A DNA stretch of 64,000 nt from Brevibacterium limosum (GCF_011617705.1 NZ_CP050154.1:496001-560000); one strand, 5' to 3'; shown: positions 25,497 to 35,763, numbered from the stretch's first letter. Numbers and translations are program-made. The notes: generated by a model from the letters alone, not told the origin.

Positions 25497-26945
25497 ATGA
25501 CCATGATCGACACCACCCCCGCCGAGGCGGCCGCCTCGCCGCGAACAACGACGGAGTCCCAGCCGCGGATCGGCGAGGACGCCCTCGCCGGCGGGCGACG
25601 GGCCCATGAGCTCGACCGCGCCCACGTCTTCCATTCCTGGCAGGCGCAGGGGCCGTTCGAGCCGATGACGATCGTCGACGCCGCAGGCTCCTACGTCTGG
25701 GACGGTGAGGGCCGGAAGCTGCTCGATATGTCGTCCCAGCTGGTCAACACGAACATCGGCCACCAGCACCCCCGAGTCGTCGCTGCCATCCAGGAGCAGG
25801 CGGGCCGGCTGTGCACGATCGCCCCGCAGCACGTCAACGACGCCCGCTCCGAGGCGGCCCGGCTCATCACCGAACGCACCCCGGGCGACCTCGATCATGT
25901 GTTCTTCACGAACGGGGGAGCCGACGCGAATGAGCATGCGATCCGGATGGCACGGCTGCACACGGGCCGGACGAAGGTGCTCTCGGCCTACCGCAGTTAC
26001 CACGGCGGCACGCAGCTGGCCGTCAACGTCACCGGCGACCCGCGCAGGTTCGCCAACGACTACTCCGCTGAGGGCATCGTCCACTTCATGCCCGCCTACC
26101 CGTATCGGTCGTACTTCAATTCGACGTCCGAAGTCGAGGAGACGCAGCGGGCGCTGGCCCACCTCGAGGACATGATCACTCTCGAAGGACCCGACAATAT
26201 CGCCGCCCTCATCCTCGAGACCGTTCCGGGCACCGCGGGGATCTACTCCCCGCCGGCCGGCTACCTCGCCGGCGTGCGCGAGCTGACGGCGAAGTACGGG
26301 ATCGTCTTCATCGCCGATGAGGTGATGGCCGGATTCGGCCGCACCGGTCGCTGGTTCGCCGTCGACCACTGGGACGTCACCCCGGACCTCATCACCTTCG
26401 CCAAGGGCGTGAACTCCGGATACGTCCCGCTCGGCGGGGTTGCCATCTCGGATGCGATCTTCGAGACCTTCCGCGACCGGGCCTACCCGGGCGGACTGAC
26501 CTATTCGGGCCACCCGCTGGCCTGCGCGGCAGCGGTCGCGACGATCACCGCGATGGAATCCGAGGGGATGATCGGCAACGCCGACCGCCTCGGCGAGGAC
26601 ATCATCGGTCCGGGTCTGCGGGAGATCGCTGGGCGTCACCCCTCGGTCGGGGACGTGCGGGGAATGGGCTGCTTCTGGGCCGTCGAACTCGTGAAGGACC
26701 GGACGACGAAGGAGCCGCTGGCAGCCTACGGCGGCAGCTCGCCGGAGATGAACGAGGTCATCGCGGCACTCAAGGCCGAAGGCGTGCTGCCGTTCGCGAA
26801 CTTCAACCGGATTCACGTCGTGCCGCCGCTCAACACCCCGGATGAGGATGTCAGGTTCGGGCTCGCCGCCCTGGACCGGGCACTCGACGTCGCGGATCGG
26901 TACGTCGCGGATCGGTACGTCACGGAGCAGATTCGGACCGCCTGA
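25497..26945 (+). CDS. class III omega-amino-acid aminotransferase
   Basis: 482 residues from ATG 25497, with AGAAGGA upstream. It has PLP-fold type I class III features: FTNGGADANEHAIRMAR, SYHGGT, FIADEVMAGFGRTG and the Schiff-base Lys in ITFAKGVNSGYVPLGG. The gene follows mmsA by 81 bases in the same operon, so the likely reaction is transfer of the amino group of beta-alanine or a related omega-amino acid to pyruvate or 2-oxoglutarate, forming malonate semialdehyde. Near the C terminus a 15-base unit is tandemly duplicated (26888-26917), adding an extra DRYVA segment. Confidence 0.88.
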   Translation: MTMIDTTPAEAAASPRTTTESQPRIGEDALAGGRRAHELDRAHVFHSWQAQGPFEPMTIVDAAGSYVWDGEGRKLLDMSSQLVNTNIGHQHPRVVAAIQEQAGRLCTIAPQHVNDARSEAARLITERTPGDLDHVFFTNGGADANEHAIRMARLHTGRTKVLSAYRSYHGGTQLAVNVTGDPRRFANDYSAEGIVHFMPAYPYRSYFNSTSEVEETQRALAHLEDMITLEGPDNIAALILETVPGTAGIYSPPAGYLAGVRELTAKYGIVFIADEVMAGFGRTGRWFAVDHWDVTPDLITFAKGVNSGYVPLGGVAISDAIFETFRDRAYPGGLTYSGHPLACAAAVATITAMESEGMIGNADRLGEDIIGPGLREIAGRHPSVGDVRGMGCFWAVELVKDRTTKEPLAAYGGSSPEMNEVIAALKAEGVLPFANFNRIHVVPPLNTPDEDVRFGLAALDRALDVADRYVADRYVTEQIRTA

Positions 26946-27029
26946 GGGAGGCGCCGCCTCGGTGCGGGCGGGCCGCGGATTCCGGAGATCGGGAGCCTGC
27001 GGCCGCCTCGGCGAGGGGACTGCTGGGTT

Positions 27030-27082
27030 CGGGCCCCGTTCGGAATGTGAGAGGAATTGCACTCTCAGCCGGGCGGGGCCCG
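27030..27082 (+). terminator. branched terminator hairpin after the aminotransferase operon
   Basis: CGGGCCCCG (27030-27038) pairs with CGGGGCCCG (27074-27082) and is followed by TTTG. A second hairpin with TGAGAG and CTCTCA arms lies inside it. Confidence 0.6.
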
Positions 27083-27098
27083 TTTGCGCACGTCAAAA

Positions 27099-27162
27099 GT
27101 GAACAAAAGGTGAATGAGGTGGAGTAGGGTCGAATTGCGGGTGAAGAGCAGTTGAATCTGTG
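27099..27162. promoter_or_regulatory. PHO-box-like 11-bp direct repeats upstream of the phosphate transporter
   Basis: Two adjacent 11-base units, GTGAACAAAAG (27099-27109) and GTGAATGAGGT (27110-27120), are followed 21 bases later by GTGAAGAGCAG (27141-27151) and TTGAATCTGTG (27152-27162). On the minus strand the first pair reads as GTTCAC and ATTCACC spaced by 11, which is the actinobacterial PhoP box pattern. They end 84 bases before the pit gene. Confidence 0.55.
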
Positions 27163-27245
27163 GGTAGACTTCTGCGGGATAGTGATGGCTGGCCGTCAGC
27201 TGCATCATCCACGGTCCGAATAGTGTCTACACCCAAGGTCGATTA

Positions 27246-28628
27246 GTGGAAATCATCTTCGTCGTCGTGCTCGTCATCGCACTGGCACTGTTCTTCGACT
27301 TCACCAATGGCTTTCACGATACGGCCAACGCCATGGCCACCCCGATCGCGACCGGGGCCATCAAACCTAAGACCGCGGTCACGCTCGCCGCGATCCTCAA
27401 CCTCGTCGGTGCTTTCCTCTCCACCGAGGTGGCCAAGACCATCTCGGGCGGCATCATCAAAGAAGGCGGCGGGGGAGTGCAGATCACTCCCGACTTCATC
27501 CTCGCCGGTCTCATCGGCGCCATCATCTGGAACATGGCGACGTGGCGCTTCGGTCTTCCGTCCTCCTCCTCCCACGCACTCTTCGGCGGCCTCATCGGTG
27601 CGGCCATCGTCGGTGCCGGACTCAACTCCGTCGACTACGGAGTCTTCCTGTCCAAGGTCGTCATCCCGGCTCTGGCGGCCCCGCTCATCGCCGGCTTCAG
27701 CGCCTACCTGTGCACCCGCATCGCCTACGCGATCACCCGCCGCAACGAAGAGGGCAAGACCGCTCGCCGCGCACCGTTCAAGTACGGACAGATCTTCTCG
27801 TCCTCGCTGGTGGCACTCGCCCACGGCACGAACGACGCACAGAAGACGATGGGCGTCATCACCCTCGTGCTGGTCTCCGCGAACCTGCAGGAGCACGGAA
27901 CCGGCCCGCACATCTGGGTCATCACCGCGTGTGCTCTGGCGATCGCACTGGGCACCTACGTCGGTGGCTGGCGCATCATCGACACCCTCGGCACGAAGCT
28001 GACGACGGTCAAGGCCGCACAGGGTCTGTCGGCCGAGACGTCGACGGCTGCGGCCATCCTCGCCTCCTCCCACCTCGGCTTCGCCCTGTCGACGACGCAG
28101 GTGGCCTCCGGCTCGGTGCTCGGTTCGGGACTGGGCCGCAAGGGCGCCGACGTTCAGTGGTCGACGGCCGGACGGATCGCCTCCGGGTGGCTGCTGACGA
28201 TTCCCGCCGCCGCCGTCGTCGGTGGGATCGCCGCCGGCATCGCTCACCTGGGAACGATCGGCGTCATCGTCGACACGGTCGTCGCCGTCATCGTGGTGCT
28301 GTGGATCTACCTCAGCTCGCGTCGGGTCGAGGAGACCGATATCTCGAACTTCGACACCGTCGGCGAAGCCGTCAACATCCGCGGTCGCAAGCGCAAGCTG
28401 CGCAAGGACCGCAACCGCAAGCGTGCTCAGGCGAAGAGGGAAGCCCGCTACGCGGCCTGGGAAGAGAAGCGGGCAGCCAAGGAGAAGCGCCGCGCCTCGC
28501 GGGGTGCGGAGAAGAACGGGGCAGTGCCGGCCGAGGCGACGAAGACCGGATCGGCTTCGACCGGAGCCGATGCGAGCCGGGCCGATGCGAGCCGGGCCGA
28601 TGCGAGCGATAAGGGAGACGCGAAATGA
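27246..28628 (+). CDS. pit: inorganic phosphate transporter, PiT family
   Basis: 460 residues from GTG 27246. Both PiT signature repeats are present: FDFTNGFHDTANAMATP near the N terminus and ALAHGTNDAQKTMGVI in the second half, with about ten membrane helices between and around them. It imports metal-phosphate with protons. The C-terminal ~110 residues are a highly basic (RKRKLRKDRNRKR) and then Ala/Ser/Asp-rich cytoplasmic tail that contains a 15-base unit repeated three times (28566-28610). PHO-box-like repeats upstream suggest control by phosphate starvation. The stop overlaps the next start by four bases. Confidence 0.92.
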   Translation: MEIIFVVVLVIALALFFDFTNGFHDTANAMATPIATGAIKPKTAVTLAAILNLVGAFLSTEVAKTISGGIIKEGGGGVQITPDFILAGLIGAIIWNMATWRFGLPSSSSHALFGGLIGAAIVGAGLNSVDYGVFLSKVVIPALAAPLIAGFSAYLCTRIAYAITRRNEEGKTARRAPFKYGQIFSSSLVALAHGTNDAQKTMGVITLVLVSANLQEHGTGPHIWVITACALAIALGTYVGGWRIIDTLGTKLTTVKAAQGLSAETSTAAAILASSHLGFALSTTQVASGSVLGSGLGRKGADVQWSTAGRIASGWLLTIPAAAVVGGIAAGIAHLGTIGVIVDTVVAVIVVLWIYLSSRRVEETDISNFDTVGEAVNIRGRKRKLRKDRNRKRAQAKREARYAAWEEKRAAKEKRRASRGAEKNGAVPAEATKTGSASTGADASRADASRADASDKGDAK

Positions 28629-28858
28629 TCGAGTGGAGTTCGTTCGCCATCGTGGCGGCCGCGACATGGATCTCGGCCATCATCGTCATCACGCTGTTCT
28701 CCCTCGCCGTGCGGATGCGCGCCACGCACCTCGACCGGATCGACGAGGGCCGCAGCGGTTCAGCCCTGCCGGTCGCCTACTGGACGGTCTTCGGCATCTG
28801 CGGAGCCGTCGTGGTCCTCGGCGTCTACCTCATCGTCCCGGCCCTCCACGGCGCCTGA
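28625..28858 (+). CDS. small membrane protein coupled to the phosphate transporter
   Basis: 77 residues with two hydrophobic helices (about 5-27 and 50-72) and a short basic loop between them. Its ATG overlaps the stop of pit (ATGA), so it is translated with the transporter. A small two-helix protein after pit is common in actinobacteria; its function is unknown, possibly transporter stability or regulation. Confidence 0.75.
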   Translation: MIEWSSFAIVAAATWISAIIVITLFSLAVRMRATHLDRIDEGRSGSALPVAYWTVFGICGAVVVLGVYLIVPALHGA

Positions 28859-29156
28859 CGCTTCGTGCGGATGGGTGCCGGGGCGCATCCCCCACCGCTC
28901 GTGTCATAACGCACCGCTGGTAGGCCATCGGTCACCACTAGTGCCAGCTCCTACAGTTGCACCGAGGCGATATGGCACTGCGACGGTGTTTTGTGACTGC
29001 CGCGTGGGTGTGAGACTCACGCGAGGGAGTGACGCTGCCGCGTGGGTGTGCCGCCGCCGGTGTGGGATGCCCAAGGGATTGCGCCGGGGTGTTTCGGGCA
29101 GAGGATCTGCGTGACGCTTCTGATGGGCAGCCGGAGGTTCGGCCTAGACTCGTCCT
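28859..29156. other. intergenic region with a 16-bp direct repeat
   Basis: About 300 bases without a supported gene. CTGCCGCGTGGGTGTG occurs at 28997-29012 and again at 29035-29050 (38-base period), with CGTGGGTGTGAGACTCACGCG forming a small hairpin in the first copy. A TAGACT -10 box for the next gene lies at 29145-29150. Confidence 0.6.
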
Positions 29157-29819
29157 GTGAGAACTCCACCGCACAATTCTCGACATTGCGCCGATCTGCA
29201 CAAGGAGATCGCCAAGGCCGATCGCCGTCGCATCGAGCAATGGCACGCAGCGATGCGGCGCGATGGGCACGTGGTGCTGCCGACGAACCTGTTCAAGACG
29301 TTCGCAATGGGTCTGGTCTGCTGGCTGTTCGTCGGGGCGATCATCCTCATGTTCGCCGTCACACCTGGTTCGACCTGGAACCCGCTGTCTCCTGACTTCG
29401 GCGGATGGCTGGTGTTCTTCTTCATGCTGCTCTTCGCCTTGGCCTTGCTGATGTTCGGCGTGGGTGCGGTGTTGTGGGCATTCGTCTTTCCCTTTGTGCG
29501 ACCACAGGTAGTCGTGTCGCAGTGGGGCGTGGAATCCTCATGGTGGAAGCCGGGCGGACGAATCAGGCAGTTCGCAGCCCCGTGGTCAGGCATCGTCGAC
29601 ATCGGGGGAGAGTTCCAGTGGAGGAAATGGCCGCTTCCGGACGCGCTGATCGTGACGATCACCGCCCGCGGGGCGACCGCTCATCAGAACGCGCTGATCG
29701 GCAACGTCAGGAAGCCGGAGATGGTCACCTACCGTGTCCTCAGAGAACTCAAAGCGCGGCCGCGTGATGTGCTGGTGTTCCTCATGCAGATCCGGGGAGC
29801 GCAGACGGCGCATTACTGA
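29157..29819 (+). CDS. membrane protein of unknown function
   Basis: 220 residues from GTG 29157, which follows TAGACT by exactly six bases and has no ribosome-binding site, so the message is probably leaderless. A basic N terminus leads to two long hydrophobic helices (about 48-70 and 82-112), then a cytoplasmic, Trp-rich beta domain (QWGVESSWWKPGGRIRQF) resembling bacterial PH-like folds. I do not recognise the family; the DNA does not suggest a pathway, and it stands alone before the convergent pckG. Confidence 0.65.
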   Translation: MRTPPHNSRHCADLHKEIAKADRRRIEQWHAAMRRDGHVVLPTNLFKTFAMGLVCWLFVGAIILMFAVTPGSTWNPLSPDFGGWLVFFFMLLFALALLMFGVGAVLWAFVFPFVRPQVVVSQWGVESSWWKPGGRIRQFAAPWSGIVDIGGEFQWRKWPLPDALIVTITARGATAHQNALIGNVRKPEMVTYRVLRELKARPRDVLVFLMQIRGAQTAHY

Positions 29820-29910
29820 GTTCCCGCAGCCTCATTGGTATAGCCGCGAATCAACCATGGAACTCAGGCGGCCCTCAAACGGTCAACCCCGCAGCCTCGA
29901 CGGAACACGA

Positions 29911-29947
29911 CAATCCCCCAACCACCTCGGCGGCGGTTGGGGGATTG
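29911..29947. terminator. hairpin between convergent genes (pckG terminator)
   Basis: A perfect 13-base stem (29911-29923 with 29935-29947; arm CAATCCCCCAACC) encloses an 11-base loop. It lies between the stop codons of the membrane protein and pckG. There is no long T-tract on either strand. Confidence 0.65.
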
Positions 29948-30005
29948 TCATCAGCCGGACGGCTCAGGCCGTCAGCGACTCAAGCGAGGGACTCGGTCAG
30001 GAGGC

Positions 30006-31838
30006 TCAGGCGAGGCCGAGGCGCTGACGGAGGTTGTCGACCTCGGCGCGCAGTTCGGCCGGAACCGAATCGCCGAGCTCGGCGTACCATTCTTCGATGA
30101 GGCCGAGTTCGGTCTCCCACTCTTCGGGCTTGATGGCGAGAGCCTTGCGCAGCTGCTCATCGGTGAAGTCGAGGCCCTCGGTGTCCAGGCCGCTTTCGAC
30201 CGGGGTGAGGCCCAGCGGGGACTCGACGGCCTCGGCGGTGCCGGTGACGCGCTCGAAGACCCACTTGAGAACGCGCGAGTTCTCGGAGAATCCGGGCCAC
30301 AGGAACGAGTTGTCGTCGTCGCGGCGGAACCAGTTGACGTAGAAGATCTTCGGCAGCTGGGCGCCCTCGGTGTTGCCGATGTCGAGCCAGTGCTGCAGGT
30401 AGTCACCGACGTTGTAGCCGATGAACGGACGCATCGCCATCGGGTCGCGGCGGACGACGCCGACGGCACCGGTCGCGGCGGCGGTGGTCTCCGAGGAGAG
30501 CACCGAGCCCATGAACACGCCGTGGGTCCAATCCTTGGTCTCGGTCACGAGCGGCATCGTGGTCTTGCGGCGCCCGCCGAAGAGGATGGCCGAGATCGGC
30601 ACGCCGTTCGGGTTGGTCCACTCGGGTGCCAGGGTCGGCACGTTCGCGATCGGGGTGCAGAAGCGCGAGTTCGGGTGGGCGGCGGGGGTGTCGGACTCAG
30701 GAGTCCAGTCGTTGCCCCTCCAGTCGGTGAGGTGCGCCGGCGCCTCGTCGGTCTTACCTTCCCACCACACGTCACCGTCGTCGGTCAGGGCGACGTTGGT
30801 GAAGATGTTGCCGCCTTCTTCGATGGCGCGCATCGCGGTCGGGTTCGTGGTGTATCCGGTGCCCGGAGCAACTCCGAAGAGCCCGAACTCGGGGTTGACG
30901 GCGTAGAGCTGGCCGTCGTCTCCGAAGCGCATCCATGCGATGTCGTCGCCGAGGGTCTCGGCCTTCCAGCCGGGGATGGTGGGTTCGATCATGGCGAGGT
31001 TGGTCTTGCCGCAGGCCGAGGGGAACGCGGCGGCGACGTACTTGACGACGCCTTCGGGGTTCGTCAGCTTGAGGATGAGCATGTGCTCGGCCAGCCAGCC
31101 CTCGTCGCGGGCGATGGCGGAGGCGATGCGCAGCGCGTAGCACTTCTTGCCCAGCAGCGCGTTGCCGCCGTAGCCGGAGCCGAAGGACCAGATCGAGCGC
31201 TCTTCGGGGAAGTGGGTGATGTACTTCGTGGTGTTGCAGGGCCAGGCGACGTCTTCCTGTCCCTCGTCCAGCGGAGCGCCGACGGAGTGGACGCACTCGA
31301 CGAACTTCGCGTTCTGGGTGTCGATCGCGTCGAGGGCGTACTTGCCCGAGCGAGCCATGACGAGCATGGAGAGCACGACGTAGGCCGAATCGGTGACCTC
31401 GATGCCGAACATCGGCTGATCCGCCTCGGCGTGGCCCATGACGAAGGGGATGACGTACATGGTGCGTCCGCGCATCGAGCCGTCGAACAGCGGATTGAGG
31501 GTTTCCTTCATCTCCGCGGGGGCGACCCAGTTGTTGAGCGGACCGGCATCCTTCTCGTCCTCGGAGCAGATGTAGGTCCGGCCCTCGACGCGGGCGACGT
31601 CCTCGGGGTCGGAGGCCGCGTAGTAGGAGTCCTTGGTGCCGGTCAGGCGCTTGATGGTGCCGGCCTCGACGAGCTTCTCAGCGATCTCGTTCTTCTGTGC
31701 TTCGGAACCATCGATCCAGACGATGTCGTCCGGGGTGGTCAGGGCGGCGATCCGGCCGACGAATGAGAGCACCGACTCGTTGTCGGTCGGTGCGTTCTTC
31801 AGCTGGTCAGCGACGACATCATGGTCGAGGACAGTCAT
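30006..31838 (-). CDS. pckG: phosphoenolpyruvate carboxykinase (GTP)
   Basis: 610 residues, the usual length. The ATG at 31838 follows AGGAGACCACTC; an open frame extends upstream without a better site. Conserved features include the P-loop [14 protein letters not shown], the Mn/oxaloacetate-binding region [24 protein letters not shown] and the nucleotide site [13 protein letters not shown]. It makes PEP from oxaloacetate with GTP, the first committed step of gluconeogenesis in actinobacteria. It is a single-gene unit closed by the hairpin at 29911-29947. Confidence 0.97.
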   Translation of the reverse strand: MTVLDHDVVADQLKNAPTDNESVLSFVGRIAALTTPDDIVWIDGSEAQKNEIAEKLVEAGTIKRLTGTKDSYYAASDPEDVARVEGRTYICSEDEKDAGPLNNWVAPAEMKETLNPLFDGSMRGRTMYVIPFVMGHAEADQPMFGIEVTDSAYVVLSMLVMARSGKYALDAIDTQNAKFVECVHSVGAPLDEGQEDVAWPCNTTKYITHFPEERSIWSFGSGYGGNALLGKKCYALRIASAIARDEGWLAEHMLILKLTNPEGVVKYVAAAFPSACGKTNLAMIEPTIPGWKAETLGDDIAWMRFGDDGQLYAVNPEFGLFGVAPGTGYTTNPTAMRAIEEGGNIFTNVALTDDGDVWWEGKTDEAPAHLTDWRGNDWTPESDTPAAHPNSRFCTPIANVPTLAPEWTNPNGVPISAILFGGRRKTTMPLVTETKDWTHGVFMGSVLSSETTAAATGAVGVVRRDPMAMRPFIGYNVGDYLQHWLDIGNTEGAQLPKIFYVNWFRRDDDNSFLWPGFSENSRVLKWVFERVTGTAEAVESPLGLTPVESGLDTEGLDFTDEQLRKALAIKPEEWETELGLIEEWYAELGDSVPAELRAEVDNLRQRLGLA

Positions 31839-32212
31839 GAGTGGTCTCCTGGTCAATCGAGTGTGGGGTTTTCGTCTCAGGCGGCTGGAGTCCGTCGAGC
31901 GCTTGGTACACATCCACCGTAGGATGGGGGCGGAAGCGAAAAACGCTGGTTTCGGTCACTCTAAGATGTGCATTGGATCACAGCCAGAGGTCGATTGCCG
32001 CGAATGCGACAATTGACTGACGTGTTATTTCAAGGTATTGACCGATTGTTGCACGCGTGATGCAGGGCTGAAATCTGCGATTTCATCCCTCTCGCCGAGG
32101 CGGCATCGACCGTTCGTGTGAATGTGGCGAAGCGCACGTGGGTGCGATTTGGGCTTCGGTGAAACGGGTGTGTATAGTTGTTCGAGTTGCAGGGCGTGAG
32201 TCCGAGCGACAT
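31839..32212. other. divergent promoter region between pckG and tRNA-Arg
   Basis: About 370 non-coding bases of lower GC than the genes. Apart from the tRNA promoter given separately and the pckG ribosome-binding site, no motif or small gene is supported. Confidence 0.55.
32149..32178 (+). promoter_or_regulatory. candidate promoter of tRNA-Arg
   Basis: TTGGGC (32149-32154) and TATAGT (32173-32178) are 18 bases apart, 34 bases before the mature tRNA. Confidence 0.45.
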
Positions 32213-32285
32213 GCGCCACTAGCTCAACGGATAGAGCATCTGACTACGGATCAGAAGGTTGGGGGTTCGAATCCCTCGTGGCGCA
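32213..32285 (+). tRNA. tRNA-Arg (anticodon ACG)
   Basis: A 73-base cloverleaf. Acceptor stem GCGCCAC pairs with GTGGCGC (32278-32284), discriminator A. The anticodon stem TCTGA/TCAGA encloses CTACGGA, giving anticodon ACG, which reads CGN codons after inosine modification. The T-arm GGGGGTTCGAATCCCTC is standard. CCA is not encoded. Confidence 0.95.
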
Positions 32286-32293
32286 CCGAGAGT

Positions 32294-32334
32294 AAGTCCC
32301 TCACCTGGCGGGTTCGCTGGTGAGGGACTTTTTC
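32294..32334 (+). terminator. Rho-independent terminator of tRNA-Arg
   Basis: AAGTCCCTCACC (32294-32305) pairs with GGTGAGGGACTT (32319-32330), followed by TTTT. It begins eight bases after the tRNA end. Confidence 0.9.
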
Positions 32335-32355
32335 GTATGCGTGGAGTCAGGTTGT

Positions 32356-32380
32356 TCTGACTACTGATCCGACGGTTGGG
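32356..32380 (+). repeat. partial tRNA-Arg-like sequence downstream of tRNA-Arg
   Basis: These 25 bases match 32239-32263 of the tRNA-Arg gene (anticodon arm and variable region) at 22 positions. There is no acceptor stem or T-loop, so it is not a functional tRNA. It may be a remnant of a tRNA-targeted integration site or a partial duplication. Confidence 0.6.
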
Positions 32381-32397
32381 TTCTGTTGGGTACTGAG

Positions 32398-33183
32398 ATG
32401 AGGAAAGTCCGTCGTCACCGGGAGGAACTCGGCGAGGTCATCGAGGTCTTCGCCGACCGCCCGGGACCGAAGACCGTGACGGGGTTCGTCCTCGGCTGGG
32501 TGCTCTTCACAGCTCTGACATTCATCAACCCGGGGGAGACGCCGCTGTTGGCAATTGCTCCGGGCATCATCTTCGCGGTGATGTTCGGTCTGATCCTTCT
32601 CTACCTCTCGGGCGAGCGGCTCATCGTCTGCGAACGAGGGATCCTAGTCGGTTCCATTGCTGCGGGTATTCATCCCTACGCCATTCCCTATCAGCAGCTC
32701 ACGCCCGGAAGTATCGCCGGGGTCGCCGGTGCGAACAGATACCTCAAAGAGGTCGGACTCCAAGGACAGATCGCGCAGTCGACCCTGCGAGCGTCCTGGT
32801 GGACAAAGAACGGTGTCCACTTCGTTGCCTGCTCGGCCGAGGACGCCAGGCGCGGGCGCAGGCGTTTCACACTGGCCCTCGACCCGATTCCACGGTCGAT
32901 CGACGGCCGCTGGATCTGGTTCGCAGGGACCGGGCGACGCCCCGCAAGGTCGGCTATCGAGGTCATTGCTCGGGCTGCCTCGGCGGCTGGGTATCCGCAG
33001 TTGGCTCAGGCCGCGCTCGACCGCGGAGTCGTCGAGCTGACCGGCAACCCCGAGGATGCGGCACGCCAGCTGCCGGGCCACCCGCCGGTCGGCAGGGTGG
33101 AGTCAGATAGTCGGGACTCGGGTCACCTGCGGCCGAGGCTTGAGTCACCTGGCGTTGAGCACAGCCTCCCGCTGTTCAGGTGA
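32398..33183 (+). CDS. membrane protein of unknown function
   Basis: 261 residues from ATG 32398; an in-frame TTG at 32386 is the alternative and neither has a strong ribosome-binding site. A basic N terminus is followed by two hydrophobic helices (about residues 28-47 and 52-72), then a soluble domain with LLYLSGERLIVCERGILVG and YAIPYQQLTPGSIAG, reminiscent of bacterial PH-like or DUF-type membrane-anchored beta domains. No pathway is suggested by neighbours. Its last 39 bases overlap the 3' end of the convergent DNA-repair gene. Confidence 0.65.
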   Translation: MRKVRRHREELGEVIEVFADRPGPKTVTGFVLGWVLFTALTFINPGETPLLAIAPGIIFAVMFGLILLYLSGERLIVCERGILVGSIAAGIHPYAIPYQQLTPGSIAGVAGANRYLKEVGLQGQIAQSTLRASWWTKNGVHFVACSAEDARRGRRRFTLALDPIPRSIDGRWIWFAGTGRRPARSAIEVIARAASAAGYPQLAQAALDRGVVELTGNPEDAARQLPGHPPVGRVESDSRDSGHLRPRLESPGVEHSLPLFR

Positions 33184-33969
33184 GAGTCGCTTGACCGCCT
33201 CCCGGATCGTCACCCCAGAGGCGCGGTGAGCGCGCGGGAGGATCCAGTCGAAGACGAGGTCGGGGCGTTTGCGCGAGGTGTCGCGCAGCACCCAGCCGAT
33301 GGCCTTGCGAATGAAGAATTCCTTCTCCTGGAGCATCGCATCGGCGAATCTGGAAAACCGGTCAAAGTCGCCGCGGCCCTGCCGTAGGGGAACCAGGTGT
33401 GCCAGTAGGGTCGAGCGACGAATCCAGAAATCCTCATCGCTCGCCCAGCGCTCGAGAGCGGAGTCGAAGGCAGTATTACGTTCGCTCAACGGCCCGACGA
33501 GATCCCCGGCCAGAGGGTCGACAAGGGCCCAGGTCTTCGCCTCTCGAAGCAGGCCCTCGATGTAATCCGCATCCCCGCCGCCGAGGCGGTCCTTCGACTG
33601 GATGAGCACCATCGTGGCCGCGGCGCGACGTTCGTGGACCGGCGCGGATGCTCCTGTCGGCGGGGTGGCGTCAACAGCCTGCTGCGCTTCGCCAGCTGAT
33701 GCGTCGTCGCCGGAGGAAGAGCCTTCCGGTGTCGGTGCGGCCCAGAGGAGTCGTGTCAGCTCGATGACCTCGTCGTGGCCCAGTGCCGTCCCGCGCAGAG
33801 CCTCACGAACGACGGCGCGAGTGTCCGGGACGCTCACTCCAAAATGGATGAGTTCGCTTTTGAGATAGGCCTTTTCCTTCTGAGCGCGTTCGCTGCGGCC
33901 ACGGGCACGCAGATCTCGGTCGACCGCCTCGGCGAGGGTCTGGACGTTGTTCCGGGAATCGGAAGTCAT
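33145..33969 (-). CDS. DNA alkylation repair protein (AlkD-like HEAT-repeat glycosylase)
   Basis: 274 residues from ATG 33969; another ATG four codons upstream (33981) is possible. The protein is an all-helical array of HEAT-like repeats with the AlkD/AlkC family features WALVDPLAGDLVG, DEDFWIRRSTLLAHL and EFFIRKAIGWVLRDTSRKRP. Such enzymes excise N3- and N7-alkylated purines without base flipping. A Gly/Ser/Ala-rich linker (about residues 82-112) interrupts the domain, an insertion not usual for the family. It is a single gene, convergent and overlapping with the membrane protein gene. Confidence 0.85.
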   Translation of the reverse strand: MTSDSRNNVQTLAEAVDRDLRARGRSERAQKEKAYLKSELIHFGVSVPDTRAVVREALRGTALGHDEVIELTRLLWAAPTPEGSSSGDDASAGEAQQAVDATPPTGASAPVHERRAAATMVLIQSKDRLGGGDADYIEGLLREAKTWALVDPLAGDLVGPLSERNTAFDSALERWASDEDFWIRRSTLLAHLVPLRQGRGDFDRFSRFADAMLQEKEFFIRKAIGWVLRDTSRKRPDLVFDWILPRAHRASGVTIREAVKRLSPEQREAVLNAR

Positions 33970-34036
33970 GGAACGAATCATTCCATGGCCGCGTCACCTG
34001 CGGGTACGCGCATTGCATCGTGCGGTGAATGCGAAA

Positions 34037-34091
34037 CGGCCGACAGGTGGACTCCGTCGATCACGCTGATCGTGGAGCCACCTGCCGGCCG
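34037..34091 (-). terminator. argG terminator hairpin
   Basis: A 14-base outer stem (34037-34050 with 34078-34091, one G:T-type mismatch) with further internal pairing (CTCC/GGAG). On the minus strand, which carries argG, it is followed by TTTCG. It starts 84 bases after the argG stop. Confidence 0.7.
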
Positions 34092-34174
34092 TTCTCTGTT
34101 CTCAACCGGAGGCCGCGAGTCTCATGCTGCGCGGTACCTCCGGAAGTTCTGGGGACCTCCGGCGCGGGAGGGCC

Positions 34175-35611
<1,437 letters not shown>

Positions 35612-35629
35612 TCATTCTCCGACGATTGT

Positions 35630-35663
35630 CGAATGGTTATACATAGGATTGTATTTTTATGTG
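35630..35663. promoter_or_regulatory. ARG-box-like sites upstream of argG
   Basis: CGAATGGTTATACA (35630-35643) matches the ArgR consensus TGAATwwwwATTCA at most fixed positions, and TGTATTTTTATGTG (35650-35663) is a weaker second half. The stretch is sharply AT-rich against its surroundings. A tandem ArgR site before argG would be expected, but the match is imperfect. Confidence 0.35.
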
Positions 35664-35763
35664 AATGGTGCGGGTGGACGCGGTGCTGAACGGGGACAGT
35701 GCCGCAGCCCACGCTCCCTCAATGCATCGCCGAGGCGGCCCTGCCGATTGCTATCGTGTGTGG

